Shown: positions 36,471 through 45,727 of the stretch, piece after piece | How positions within the stretch are numbered: the stretch's first letter is position 1 | How the letters are laid out: each line of letters opens with the position of its first letter | Origin: an uncultured Burkholderiaceae bacterium | GTDB lineage: Bacteria; Pseudomonadota; Gammaproteobacteria; Burkholderiales; Burkholderiaceae_F | DNA: 64,000 bases | NCBI GenBank assembly: GCA_944390675.1 | Contig: CALXQR010000002.1 | Coordinates: 124,001-188,000, forward strand | Direction: 5' to 3' | The notes under the pieces: generated by a model | What the model saw: the letters and a program-made list of their open reading frames with translations, nothing else | The model's database searches: none | Told to the model about the DNA's origin: nothing | Translations under genes and position numbers: made by a program

Positions 36471-38630
36471 TCAGGCGGCTTCCTTGATCACATAGCCATA
36501 GGCGCGCTTGCGGCCGTCATCATCCTGTTGGATGTAGACGCCCTGCAGCTCGGGCGAAAAGCCCGGCATGCGGTTGATGCCTTCTTCAAGCGCCAAGAAG
36601 TACTGAAGCACCGCGTCGCCCCAGACTTCACCCGGCACGCAGCAAAGCACGCCCGGCGGATAAGGCAGCGCGCCTTCAGCGGCGATGCGGCCGGCGGCTT
36701 TTTCAAGCGGCACAAGTTCCACATGACCGCGAATGAATTCAAAGTGCGCCTCTTGCGGCTGCATGGCCATCTTCGGGAAGTGCGCTTTGCGGAACATTTC
36801 CTTTTGCAGCTGCTTCACATTGCGGCTGCGGTAGAAGTCATGCATTTCCTGGCAAAGCTGGCGGATGGTGTAGCCGCGGTAGCGCTCTTCGTTAGCCGAG
36901 TAAACGCTCGGAAGCACTTCAGAGAGCGGCGCATCGGATTCGAGCAAATCTTCAAAACGCTTGATTTGCGTCACCAGGTGCGTCATCTTCGCCATGTCTT
37001 CGGCGGGAGTCATTAAGAAAAGAATGGAGTTCAAGTCACACTTTTCAGGAATGATGTTGTTTTCGCGCAGGTAGTTGGCGAGAATGGTCGCCGGCACGCC
37101 GAAATCTTCATATTCACCGGTTTGCGTGTTGATCCCCGGAGTCGTTAAAAGGAATTTGCAAGGATCGACAAAATATTGGTGTTCGCCGTAACCCTCAAAA
37201 GCGTGCCACTTCTCACCGGGCTTGAAGTCAAAGAACTTCAAGTCCTGGGCCATCTCATCGGTGTCAAAACTTTCCCACGGACGGCCGTCCACAACGGCGG
37301 GCACAAAGGGACGGATGTGACGGCAGGTCTTCAGAAGCAGCTTTCTTGCTTCAATACCGACCTTTACGCAATCAAGCCACAACGCCTTGCCCAATTCCCC
37401 TTCATGCATCTTGGCGTTAACGTCCAAAGCAGCAAAAAGCGGATAGAAGGGGCTCGTGGACGCATGCATCATGAAAGCGTTATTTAAGCGCTTGTGCGGC
37501 ACATAGCGATCCTGACCCTTGATGTGGCTGTCTTTTTTGTGAATTTGAGAAGTCTGGGAGAAACCGGCCTGCTGCTTATGAACCGATTGGGTCACAAAAA
37601 TGCCGGGATCGTCCGGTCCCAATTCCAAAAGCAAGGGCGAGCAGTCTTTCATCATCGGGATGAACTGTTCATAGCCCACCCAGGCGGAGTCAAAGAGGAT
37701 GTAGTCACAGAGGTGACCGATGGAGTCAACCACCTGACGGGCGTTGTAGATCGTGCCATCGTAGGTGCCCAACTGAATGACTGCCAAACGGAAGGGGCGC
37801 TTTTGATCGGCTTTTTCAGGCGCCACTTCACGAACGAGCCCTCTCAGATAGTCTTCATTGAAGCAGTGCGCGTCAATGCCGCCGATAAAACCGTAGGGGT
37901 TGCGGGCGGTTTCCAAGTAAACAGGCGTGGCGCCGGCCTGCAGGAGCGCGCCGTGGTGGTTGGACTTGTGGTTATTGCGGTCAAAGAGCACCAAATCACC
38001 CGGAGCCAAAACGGCGTTCAATACCACTTTGTTGGAAGCCGAAGTACCGTTTAAGACGAAATAGGTCTTGTCGGCGTTGTAGATTTTCGCGGCGGCTTTT
38101 TGCGCGGCGCAGGGCGCGCCTTCGTGAATGAGCAGGTCACCCATGGAGACGTCGGCGTTGCAGAGGTCAGCGCGGAAAACATTTTCACCGAAGAAATCAT
38201 AAAAAGCTCGGCCTGCGGGATGACGGCGGAAGAACGCGCCCCCCTGATGGCCCGGGCAGTCAAATTGGAGATTGCCCGCTTGGACATACTGTTCAAGACT
38301 TCCAAAGAAAGGCGGTAGGAGCTTCTCTTCATACTTTTGCGCGGCGTTATCGACCTGGCGGCCATAGAAAGCCTTATTGGTGGGATTGGTGTCAATCACA
38401 GCGTGAAGCCGCCCCACAGGCAGCTCCATCGTACCGTCGGCCACGGCGAAAACGGGAATGCCCAAATGAAGGGCTTCGACTTCCTCGAGTTTGCCCGCCT
38501 GAAGATCGGCGGTGCTTAACACAACGGCGGAAACTTCTGTCCAGTCAGCCCCTTGCACGGGCACTTGTTCACGAACGGATTCAAACACACCATCCAAGTT
38601 TGCACTCACGGCAACTTTTAATTGTTTCAT
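36471..38630 (-). CDS. speF: inducible ornithine decarboxylase
   Basis: 719 aa (E. coli SpeF about 730). Makes putrescine from ornithine with PLP. Order: N-terminal wing domain (1-105), PLP-binding core with NGTSASNKVVLNAVL, FDRNNHKSNHHGAL, FDSAWVGYEQF and the PLP lysine in TQSVHKQQAGFSQTSQIH, then the C-terminal domain with PYPPGVLCCVPGEVW. ATG 38630 follows GAGGAAATTGTG. It is preceded by a SpeFL-like leader ORF and a 200-base untranslated stretch, and followed by potE. Confidence 0.97.
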   Translation of the reverse strand: MKQLKVAVSANLDGVFESVREQVPVQGADWTEVSAVVLSTADLQAGKLEEVEALHLGIPVFAVADGTMELPVGRLHAVIDTNPTNKAFYGRQVDNAAQKYEEKLLPPFFGSLEQYVQAGNLQFDCPGHQGGAFFRRHPAGRAFYDFFGENVFRADLCNADVSMGDLLIHEGAPCAAQKAAAKIYNADKTYFVLNGTSASNKVVLNAVLAPGDLVLFDRNNHKSNHHGALLQAGATPVYLETARNPYGFIGGIDAHCFNEDYLRGLVREVAPEKADQKRPFRLAVIQLGTYDGTIYNARQVVDSIGHLCDYILFDSAWVGYEQFIPMMKDCSPLLLELGPDDPGIFVTQSVHKQQAGFSQTSQIHKKDSHIKGQDRYVPHKRLNNAFMMHASTSPFYPLFAALDVNAKMHEGELGKALWLDCVKVGIEARKLLLKTCRHIRPFVPAVVDGRPWESFDTDEMAQDLKFFDFKPGEKWHAFEGYGEHQYFVDPCKFLLTTPGINTQTGEYEDFGVPATILANYLRENNIIPEKCDLNSILFLMTPAEDMAKMTHLVTQIKRFEDLLESDAPLSEVLPSVYSANEERYRGYTIRQLCQEMHDFYRSRNVKQLQKEMFRKAHFPKMAMQPQEAHFEFIRGHVELVPLEKAAGRIAAEGALPYPPGVLCCVPGEVWGDAVLQYFLALEEGINRMPGFSPELQGVYIQQDDDGRKRAYGYVIKEAA

Positions 38631-38838
38631 CACAATTTCCTCAAAAAATTCACACTATTGAGCAATGCTCAAACCGATCGCAGAGGAGATTTTCAATGTG
38701 CCGACTTTTTGATTTATCACTTATGTGTTATTCAAAGAACACTGAAATCAGCAAGACGGCGGCAAAACAAATTTTTAAATTTTTGAATTTTGACGAAAGA
38801 AAAATTCGTCAGAGCAATCCGGCAAATGAGCCGGATTA
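38631..38838 (-). promoter_or_regulatory. speF leader RNA between the arrest peptide ORF and speF
   Basis: This untranslated stretch begins with a perfect hairpin at the leader stop codon (AATCCGGC/GCCGGATT, 38816-38837) and a second one (GACGAAA/TTTCGTC-type, 38792-38810), then AT-rich sequence to the speF ribosome site. In E. coli the equivalent stretch is where Rho acts when the leader ribosome does not stall. No U-run terminator is present, which fits Rho rather than intrinsic control; the link is inference. Confidence 0.6.
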
Positions 38839-38970
38839 AATGATGGTGCAGGAAGAATCGGCGGAGGAGGCAGAGAAACGGCAATAGCTGAAGCAAGATC
38901 TGCAGCTGAAACACATGATGTGCCGGACTCGACGAATCACGGCGTTTTGTACCCAATGATTCACATGCAT
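38836..38970 (-). CDS. speFL: SpeFL-like ornithine-sensing leader peptide
   Basis: 44-codon ORF 205 bases upstream of speF with an excellent ribosome site (TTAGGAGAACCAAA). Residues 12-27 read IRRVRHIMCFSCRSCF. E. coli SpeFL has IRR at 11-13, HIM at 16-18, F20, R23 and F26; here the same nine residues are all present, shifted by one. In E. coli this peptide captures ornithine in the ribosome tunnel, stalls, and so turns on speF-potE. The tail differs: five cysteines (20, 23, 26, 30, 41) and a Ser-rich end, and it is ten residues longer. Identity of gene order (leader, speF, potE) strengthens the call. Confidence 0.85.
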   Translation of the reverse strand: MHVNHWVQNAVIRRVRHIMCFSCRSCFSYCRFSASSADSSCTII

Positions 38971-38982
38971 TTTGGTTCTCCT

Positions 38983-39000
38983 AAGAGAATCTCCTCTTAC
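38983..39000 (-). repeat. hairpin overlapping the leader ribosome site
   Basis: TAAGAG and CTCTTA pair around GAGATT on the minus strand. The 3' arm ends in the TTAGGAG ribosome site of the leader ORF, so pairing could limit leader translation. Confidence 0.4.
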
Positions 39001-39031
39001 GTTGCGTTCGTTAAAAAACGAGCACCCGATT

Positions 39032-39060
39032 ATTGTCCCATGGCTTTGATTTTTTTGCAA
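39032..39060 (-). promoter_or_regulatory. likely promoter of speFL-speF-potE
   Basis: Minus strand TTGCAA, 17-base spacer, GACAAT. Each box matches four of six consensus bases at ideal spacing; it lies about 62 bases upstream of the leader ATG. Confidence 0.45.
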
Positions 39061-39157
39061 ATTGCTGCGCAGGATGCTCTAGAAAAAATGTAGGAAAAAC
39101 AGGCGCTTTCTATTAGAATAAGCAGATTCAAATTAAAAACCACAAGGACACAAGAAA

Positions 39158-40633
39158 TTGAAGGTCACGGTTAAAAATCAGTCGATTGAAAAAATCAACA
39201 CAGACGCGCTCATCATCGGTCTTTTTGAAAAAGGCGAAGCAAGAGCAAAGGCCTGCGAAAACCAAGCGGTTGCCGCGGCCGCTCAGGATCTCGTCACCAT
39301 CGAAGGCTTTAAAGCTTCGCTGGGCGAAGTCGCCCGCATTCTGCGCCCGATGGGCCTGAGCGCAAAAGAGCTGATTTTAGTGGGTCTCGGCAAAGCGGAA
39401 AACTTTGACGAAGATGCCTTGTGTGAGGCTGCGCGCGCAGTCTTTAAAGCCTGCAAGGCGACAAGCCTTTCTGTGCTCTTGTCTGACTGGCAGCTCGAAG
39501 GCAAAACGGACGAATGGTCTGTGATGCAGCTTGCGATTGCCGCGGGCACGGCCTTTGAGCCGCTCACCGATGAAAACCGCACGATTCTTGAAAAACGACA
39601 CTTAAATATCGTTGTGCGTCATAAGGGATTGGCGCTTAACGAAGCCGCGCAGATCGGCGAAGAAATCGCAAGCGCCATGAATCGCGCAAAGACGCTTGCC
39701 AATCTTCCTGCCAACATCTGCACGCCGAAGTATCTGACCGACGAAGCTAAGAAACTTGCCAAGATTAAGGGCGTAGCCGTCAAAATTTATGACGAAAAAG
39801 CGATTGCCAAACTCGGCATGAACGCGTTTGCCGCGGTCGCTCAAGGTTCGCGTGAAGCGCCCCGTTTTATTGAACTTCGCTACACGGGCGCAACCAAAAA
39901 CGACGCCCCTGTGTGCCTTGTCGGCAAAGCGATCACGCTGGATGCGGGCGGCTTATGCTTAAAACCCTCCGCTCACATCACGGAGATGAAGTTTGATATG
40001 TCGGGCGGCGCGGCCGTTCTCGCAGTCTTTGAGGAAGCCGCGCGCAAAGCCTGGCCTTTGAATCTTGTCGCGCTTATCCCCGCCTGCGAAAACTTACCTG
40101 ACGGCGCCGCATACAAACCGTCTGACGTCATCAAGACGCTTTCGGGCAAAACCGTGGAAATCACCAATACTGACGCGGAAGGCCGATTAATTCTGGCCGA
40201 CGCGTTAAGTTACGCCGAGCGCTTTTCGCCTCGCGCGGTCATTGACGTGGCAACGCTTACGGGCGCAGTCGAAGTCGCTTTGGGCAGTGACATCACCGGC
40301 CTTTTCGCAAACGACCCGGTCCTTTGCGACATGGTGGAAACGGCGGCCGACGTGGCGCACGACCCCGTGTGGCTTTTGCCTCACGCAGGACGCCGCTTTG
40401 AAAAACTTTTAAAGAGCAATGTAGCCGATTGCGTCAACAGCGGCCCCCGCGGCATCGCGGGCAGCTGTGTTGCTGCCGCGTTCCTTGCCCAATTTGTGGG
40501 TGAAGAAACAGCCTGGGCGCATCTGGATGTGGCCGCCACCGCTTACCGCGGCGGCAAAGACGCTCACGCCACGGGTCGCCCCGTGCCGCTTTTGATGATG
40601 CTTTTGCATCAAATGGCTTCCATGCCCGAGTAA
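39158..40633 (+). CDS. pepA: leucyl aminopeptidase
   Basis: 491 aa M17 zinc/manganese aminopeptidase. The catalytic C-terminal domain has VGKAITLDAGGLCLKP (metal Lys and Asp), KFDMSGGAAV, NTDAEGRLILADAL and the EEPLWxLP-like VWLLPHAGRRF. The usual ITFDSGG appears as ITLDAGG. The start is TTG 39158, since the family N-terminus begins here and AAGGAC is upstream. In E. coli PepA also binds DNA. holC follows after six bases, as in many Proteobacteria. Confidence 0.94.
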   Translation: MKVTVKNQSIEKINTDALIIGLFEKGEARAKACENQAVAAAAQDLVTIEGFKASLGEVARILRPMGLSAKELILVGLGKAENFDEDALCEAARAVFKACKATSLSVLLSDWQLEGKTDEWSVMQLAIAAGTAFEPLTDENRTILEKRHLNIVVRHKGLALNEAAQIGEEIASAMNRAKTLANLPANICTPKYLTDEAKKLAKIKGVAVKIYDEKAIAKLGMNAFAAVAQGSREAPRFIELRYTGATKNDAPVCLVGKAITLDAGGLCLKPSAHITEMKFDMSGGAAVLAVFEEAARKAWPLNLVALIPACENLPDGAAYKPSDVIKTLSGKTVEITNTDAEGRLILADALSYAERFSPRAVIDVATLTGAVEVALGSDITGLFANDPVLCDMVETAADVAHDPVWLLPHAGRRFEKLLKSNVADCVNSGPRGIAGSCVAAAFLAQFVGEETAWAHLDVAATAYRGGKDAHATGRPVPLLMMLLHQMASMPE

Positions 40634-40639
40634 CGCATC

Positions 40640-41083
40640 ATGGCCAGCCGCATTGACTTTCACTTCAACGTCCCCAACCGCGTGCTCTACGCGTGCCGCG
40701 TAGTGCGCAAGGCGCTCGCAAACAACATGACCGTTGCGGTATGGACGCGTGATGAACGAAAGCTCGACTTTTTCAGCCGTCAGCTCTGGAGCTTTGACCC
40801 CACGGGGTTTTATCCGCATGTGGCCGCTGACGATGAACTTGCCGCCCAAACACCCGTGGTCTATCACGCCGATGAAAGGCTTTTGCCCGCACGCGACGTG
40901 CTTTTGCTTTTAGATGACACTGTGCCCGATGATTGGAAAACACTTTTTGAACGCATGGGCCGCGTCATCGATGTGGTGGGAATCGCCGAAAATGAAAGGC
41001 AGCCTGCGCGGGAACGCTTTAAGATATACCGAGCCGCGGGCTTTTCGCCCATCGCGCACGATCAAGGAAATCTGAAAAAATGA
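40640..41083 (+). CDS. holC: DNA polymerase III chi subunit
   Basis: 147 aa. Chi links the clamp loader to single-strand binding protein. The N-terminal IDFHFNVPNRVLYACRVVRKAL and WTRDERKLDFFSRQLWSFDPTGFYPH blocks are typical. The pepA-holC-valS neighbourhood agrees. Its stop overlaps the next start in ATGA. Confidence 0.92.
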   Translation: MASRIDFHFNVPNRVLYACRVVRKALANNMTVAVWTRDERKLDFFSRQLWSFDPTGFYPHVAADDELAAQTPVVYHADERLLPARDVLLLLDDTVPDDWKTLFERMGRVIDVVGIAENERQPARERFKIYRAAGFSPIAHDQGNLKK

Positions 41084-41448
41084 CTTCTGAATTGCTTCGC
41101 AAAGAACCGACAATCGCTCATAACGATGACATCCCGGTGCTCAACGACCGAGTAAACGTCTCGTGGGATAAGTTAAACCGCGTGCTCGAGCCCGTCGGCA
41201 TGCTCAAGGGCAGCCGTGAAGAAGACGCACCGATGAGCGACAAAGAGCTTGAACTCGTGCTTGCGGGCGATCGGATCGCCGCGCACGTCACCTCGCAAAT
41301 GGATGAGATTTTGAGCATGGCGCTCAACAACAGCATGCACCGTCTGCGCGCCGATCTCACCAATCAATTGCGCGCTGCTGTGAAAGAAGCGGTGCGTGAC
41401 GAAATCGAAAAAATCGTAAAATCGGACAAACAAAACGGTTTGTCCTAA
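41080..41448 (+). CDS. small conserved-looking protein between holC and valS
   Basis: 122 aa, function unknown. Begins with a short polar part containing DDIPVLNDRVN, a phrase seen in small Burkholderiales proteins next to holC, then an amphipathic region and a C-terminal charged helix (DLTNQLRAAVKEAVRDEIEKIVK) likely to form a coiled coil. It overlaps holC by four bases and is 42 bases from valS, so it belongs to this operon. Confidence 0.72.
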   Translation: MTSELLRKEPTIAHNDDIPVLNDRVNVSWDKLNRVLEPVGMLKGSREEDAPMSDKELELVLAGDRIAAHVTSQMDEILSMALNNSMHRLRADLTNQLRAAVKEAVRDEIEKIVKSDKQNGLS

Positions 41449-41490
41449 CCGAATTCCAATTTTTGACACTTTGCTGTGAAAGAACAAAAA

Positions 41491-44319
41491 ATGAGTACTG
41501 AAGAACTTGCCAAGAGCTTTGAACCGGCGCAGATTGAAAAGCGCTGGTATGAAACCTGGGAAAAGCGCGGCTATTTTGCCGGCAAGCAGGATCCTTCCAA
41601 ACCCTCTTTCAGCGTCCAATTGCCCCCGCCCAACATCACGGGCATCTTGCACATGGGCCACGCCTTTAACCAAACGGTGATGGATACGCTCGTGCGCTAC
41701 CACCGCATGAAGGGCTACAACACGACCTGGGTGCCGGGCACGGACCACGCGGGCATCGCCACGCAAATCGTTGTGGAACGCCAGCTTGAAAAAGAAGGTT
41801 TGAATCGCCGCGACATGAAGCGTGAAGACTTTGTGGCGCGCGTTTGGGAATGGCAAAAATTCTCAGGCGGCACGATTTTGCAGCAAATCCGCCGCATGGG
41901 CGACTCCGTTGATTGGGATCGCCTCTACTTCACCATGGACGAGAAGCTCTCGCGCGTGGTGGTCGACACCTTCGTGAAGCTTTATAACGACGGCCTCATT
42001 TACCGCGGCACCCGTCTTGTGAACTGGGACCCGAAACTGCAAAGCGCGGTGAGTGACCTCGAAGTCGAAAGCGTTGAAGAAAACGGCCACCTCTGGGAAA
42101 TCCGCTATCCGGCAGCCGACGGCGGTGAAGGCGTAGTGGTCGCAACGACTCGTCCAGAGACGCTTTTCGGTGACCAAGCCGTTGCCGTGCATCCGGAAGA
42201 CGAACGCTACAAAGATTTGATCGGTAAAGAAGTCGTGCTACCGCTTTGCAACCGCACGATTCCTGTGATCGCTGACGAATACGTTGACCGCGAGTTCGGC
42301 TCAGGCTGCGTGAAGATCACGCCTGCGCATGACTTCAATGACTTTGCGGTGGGTCAACGCCACAACCTCAAACCCATCTCGGTGCTCACCAAGACCGCCA
42401 AGATGAATGACAACGTGCCCGAAAAATATCGCGGCATGGATCGCTACGAAGCCCGCAAGGCTGCTATCAAAGATCTCGAAGCTCAAGGCCTTTTGGTCGG
42501 CATCAAGGATCACAAGCACATGGTGCCGCGCGTCTCGCGCACGGGCGAAGTGGTCGAACCGATGCTGTCTGAACAGTGGTACATGGCAATGAGCAAACCC
42601 GCTCCCGCCACGGCGCACTTCCCTGGCAAGTCGATCGGCGAAATCGGTCTCGAAGCCGTTGAGTCAGGAGAAGTGAATATTCAGCCCAAGGAATGGCGCG
42701 GTGTTTATCGTCAATGGCTTGAAAACATTCAGGACTGGTGCTTGTCCCGTCAGCTTTGGTGGGGTCACCAGATTCCCGCTTGGTATGACGAAAAAGGCAA
42801 CGTTTACGTTGCTCACAATGAGGCGGAAGCTCAAGCTCAGGCAGGTGAAGGCGTGAAACTCACGCGCGACGAAGACGTGCTCGATACGTGGTTCTCGTCA
42901 GCCATGGTCCCCTTCTCCACACTCGGTTGGCCTGACGAAGAAAAGATGGCCAAAGAAGGCTACGACCTCTTCCTGCCGAGCTCCATTTTGGTAACGGGCT
43001 ACGACATCATCTTCTTCTGGGTGGCGCGCATGGTCATGATGACGCGCTACTTCACCGGCCGCGTGCCCTTTAATGGCGTGTACCTGCATGGTCTCGTGCG
43101 TGACGCCGAAGGCAAGAAGATGTCTAAGAGCGAAGGCAACACGCTTGACCCCTTGGACATCATGGACGGCATTGATCTGGAAAGCCTGATCAAAAAGAAT
43201 ACGCGCGGTCTGCGTCAGCCGGAAAAGGCTCCGCAGGTTGAAAAGAAACTGCGCAAAAATTACCCCAACGGCATCGCCCCGCACGGCGCCGACGCCCTGC
43301 GCTTTACAATGGCCGCCTACGCCACGCTCGGCCGCAACATCAACTTTGATCTGCGCCGCGCCGAAGGCTACCGCAACTTCTGCAACAAGCTCTGGAACGC
43401 CACGCGCTTTGTGCTCATGAACGTTCAGGGCAAGGACTGCGGCCTGGATGCTTCGCTGCCTCAAGAATTGTCCTTTGTGGACGAGTGGATTTTGCGTGAA
43501 TTGGACCGCACGATCGCTGAGGTGGAAAAAGCGTTTGCCGAATGGCGCTTGGATAACGCCGCCAACGCCATCTACTCCTTCGTTTGGGATCAGTACTGTG
43601 ACTGGTACCTGGAGCTCTCCAAGGTGCAGCTTGCTAACGGCAATGATGCTCAGCAGCGCGCCACCCGCCACACCTTGATCACGGTGCTCGAAGCGGTGCT
43701 GCGTCTGGCTCACCCGATCATCCCCTTCATCACCGAAGAGCTTTGGCAAAAAGTGAGCGTAGTGGCGGGCACCCGCGCCGAGGATGAAGAAACCTCCATC
43801 ATGATCCGCGAGTATCCGAAGGCCGAATTCGCCGGCCGCGATACGGGCGCCGATCACAAGATGGCGCTTACCAAGCAGATGATTGACGCGGTGCGCAACC
43901 TTCGCGGCGAAATGCAGCTTTCGCCCTCGCAGCGCATTCCGCTTGCCGTTCAAGGCGATGAAAACGTTTTGAAGACGGTGGCGCCTTACATCATGCACTT
44001 GGCCCGTGTGAGCGAAGTGACGATCTGCGAAGACATCAATAAGGCTAACGAAGGCTCGATCGCGCCGGTCGCAATCGTTGAAGACTATAAGCTCATGCTT
44101 GTGGTGAAGATTGACGTTGCCGCCGAACGCGAACGCTTGGGCAAAGAAGCCGCGCGCCTGGAAGGCGAAATCGCCAAGGCCAACGCCAAGCTTTCGAATG
44201 AAAAATTCACCGCCCGCGCGCCTGAGGCCGTGGTCAATCAGGAACGCGAACGTCTGGCTAACTTCACGAAGCTTTTAGAAAAGGTGCGTGAACAGCTCGA
44301 CAAGCTTCCGAAAGCTTAA
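41491..44319 (+). CDS. valS: valyl-tRNA synthetase
   Basis: 942-aa class I synthetase. HIGH motif as HMGH in [15 protein letters not shown] near residue 50, editing domain with [15 protein letters not shown] in [13 protein letters not shown] near residue 550, anticodon-binding domain and a C-terminal coiled coil ([22 protein letters not shown]). ATG 41491 is preferred; the frame extends to GTG 41476. It is the last gene of the pepA operon. Confidence 0.98.
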   Translation: MSTEELAKSFEPAQIEKRWYETWEKRGYFAGKQDPSKPSFSVQLPPPNITGILHMGHAFNQTVMDTLVRYHRMKGYNTTWVPGTDHAGIATQIVVERQLEKEGLNRRDMKREDFVARVWEWQKFSGGTILQQIRRMGDSVDWDRLYFTMDEKLSRVVVDTFVKLYNDGLIYRGTRLVNWDPKLQSAVSDLEVESVEENGHLWEIRYPAADGGEGVVVATTRPETLFGDQAVAVHPEDERYKDLIGKEVVLPLCNRTIPVIADEYVDREFGSGCVKITPAHDFNDFAVGQRHNLKPISVLTKTAKMNDNVPEKYRGMDRYEARKAAIKDLEAQGLLVGIKDHKHMVPRVSRTGEVVEPMLSEQWYMAMSKPAPATAHFPGKSIGEIGLEAVESGEVNIQPKEWRGVYRQWLENIQDWCLSRQLWWGHQIPAWYDEKGNVYVAHNEAEAQAQAGEGVKLTRDEDVLDTWFSSAMVPFSTLGWPDEEKMAKEGYDLFLPSSILVTGYDIIFFWVARMVMMTRYFTGRVPFNGVYLHGLVRDAEGKKMSKSEGNTLDPLDIMDGIDLESLIKKNTRGLRQPEKAPQVEKKLRKNYPNGIAPHGADALRFTMAAYATLGRNINFDLRRAEGYRNFCNKLWNATRFVLMNVQGKDCGLDASLPQELSFVDEWILRELDRTIAEVEKAFAEWRLDNAANAIYSFVWDQYCDWYLELSKVQLANGNDAQQRATRHTLITVLEAVLRLAHPIIPFITEELWQKVSVVAGTRAEDEETSIMIREYPKAEFAGRDTGADHKMALTKQMIDAVRNLRGEMQLSPSQRIPLAVQGDENVLKTVAPYIMHLARVSEVTICEDINKANEGSIAPVAIVEDYKLMLVVKIDVAAERERLGKEAARLEGEIAKANAKLSNEKFTARAPEAVVNQERERLANFTKLLEKVREQLDKLPKA

Positions 44320-44342
44320 TCACTAGCTTTTGACTGAAATAA

Positions 44343-44377
44343 GGCCCGAAAGTTCTATCGCTTTCGGGTCTTTTTTT
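44343..44377 (+). terminator. terminator of valS
   Basis: CCCGAAAG pairs with CTTTCGGG around eight bases and runs into TCTTTTTTT. Confidence 0.93.
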
Positions 44378-44450
44378 GCTTGCACAAAAGTCAAAAAACG
44401 GCGTACAGTCAGAATTGAATTTTCGGGATGACCCCGACAGGGAGAAAGAT

Positions 44451-45605
44451 ATGCAATTATCTAAAATTGCCGCCGGCGTGCTGATGGCCGCCGCAATGAC
44501 CGCTTCCAGCATCACCTTGGCCGCCGACCGTCCGCGCGACATGGGCATTGAAATCGGCGTGCTGCATCCGGGCACGAACAACGCCATTACTGACGTCAAA
44601 GGTGTTTTGGTGGGCCAAGTCACTTTGGTTGACGACAAGAAAGGCATGCACACGGGTGTGACCGCCATTGTGCCTCATACCGACAACATCTTTAAGAACA
44701 AAGTGCCTGCCGGCGTTTTCCTTGCGAACGCTTTCGGCAAGATGACGGGCTACCCGCAAGTGCAGGAATTAGGCAACATTGAAACGCCGATCGTGCTCAC
44801 CAACACGCTTAACGTTGCGGCAGGCATTGACGGCATCATCGACTACACCTTCTCCTTTAAAGAAAACGGTGACGTGCGCTCCGTGAACGCCATTGTGGGT
44901 GAAACCAACGACGGCTCCATCAACGATATCCGCGCGCGCTTTGTTAAACCCGCGGATGTGTTAAAGGCGATTCAATCGGCTAAGTCCGGCCCGGTTGAAG
45001 AAGGCTGCGTGGGTGCGGGCACCGGCACCATCGCGTTTGGCTTTAAGGGCGGCATCGGCACGGCCTCTCGTGTACTCCCCGCCTCTATGGGCGGCTACAC
45101 AGTGGGGGTCTTGGTGCAAACCAACTTCGGCGGTCTGCTCAACATTGACGGCGTGGAAGTGGGCGAAGCCTTAGGCGGCTATCCGTATCAAAAAGAAATT
45201 GAAAGCGCCGACGGCTCCATCATGATGATCGTGGCAACCGACGCGCCTTTGAGCTCCCGCAACCTTGAACGTGTGGCTAAGCGCGCTTGGCTCGGCATGG
45301 GCAAAGCGGGCGGCGTGGCCTCCAACGGTTCGGGCGACTTCGTGATCGCGTTCTCGACGAACGAATCGATGCGCGTGCCCTATGACAGCAAAGCCAACGA
45401 GACCTTAAAGCGCGATGTGGTGCAAAACGACAACATGACGCCGCTCTTTATGGCTACGATTGAAGCCACGGAAGAAGCCATCGTGAATTCGCTTTTTGCC
45501 GCTAAAGACACCAAGACCTACAAAGGCACAACCGTTAAGGCTTTGCCGGTTGACAAGGTCATGGAAATGATGAAAGAACACAATAAGATCGTTTCTAAGA
45601 AATAA
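44451..45605 (+). CDS. DmpA-type P1 peptidase, exported paralog
   Basis: 384 aa, family S58 (L-aminopeptidase D-Ala-esterase/amidase), an N-terminal-nucleophile hydrolase that cuts itself. The signal peptide is clear (KIAAGVLMAAAMTASSITLAA, cleavage after LAA-type end near residue 24), so it acts in the periplasm. NNAITDVKGVLVGQVTL, GVTAIVPH, GETNDGSIN, GCVGAGTGT and the self-cleavage region SNGSGDFVIAF with its nucleophile Ser are present. ATG follows GGGAGAAAGAT. The next gene is a close copy without a signal. Confidence 0.9.
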   Translation: MQLSKIAAGVLMAAAMTASSITLAADRPRDMGIEIGVLHPGTNNAITDVKGVLVGQVTLVDDKKGMHTGVTAIVPHTDNIFKNKVPAGVFLANAFGKMTGYPQVQELGNIETPIVLTNTLNVAAGIDGIIDYTFSFKENGDVRSVNAIVGETNDGSINDIRARFVKPADVLKAIQSAKSGPVEEGCVGAGTGTIAFGFKGGIGTASRVLPASMGGYTVGVLVQTNFGGLLNIDGVEVGEALGGYPYQKEIESADGSIMMIVATDAPLSSRNLERVAKRAWLGMGKAGGVASNGSGDFVIAFSTNESMRVPYDSKANETLKRDVVQNDNMTPLFMATIEATEEAIVNSLFAAKDTKTYKGTTVKALPVDKVMEMMKEHNKIVSKK

Positions 45606-45649
45606 TTCTTAATGAGTCTCATCATTAGCGCTTGAAATAGCGCAAATTA

Positions 45650-45686
45650 TCCGCCGAAGGTCAAAAACTTTCGGCGGATTCTTTTT
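45650..45686 (+). terminator. terminator between the two DmpA genes
   Basis: TCCGCCGAA pairs with TTCGGCGGA around 11 bases and runs into TTCTTTTT, so the two paralogs are separate transcripts or are only partly linked. Confidence 0.9.
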
Positions 45687-45727
45687 ACAATGCAAAAAAA
45701 GAAAATTTTCAAAAAGGAAACCCAATC

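Noticed and set aside
42898-43998. 366-codon open frame antisense to valS
   Set aside because: Shadow of a long, well-conserved synthetase gene; no ribosome site or family resemblance.
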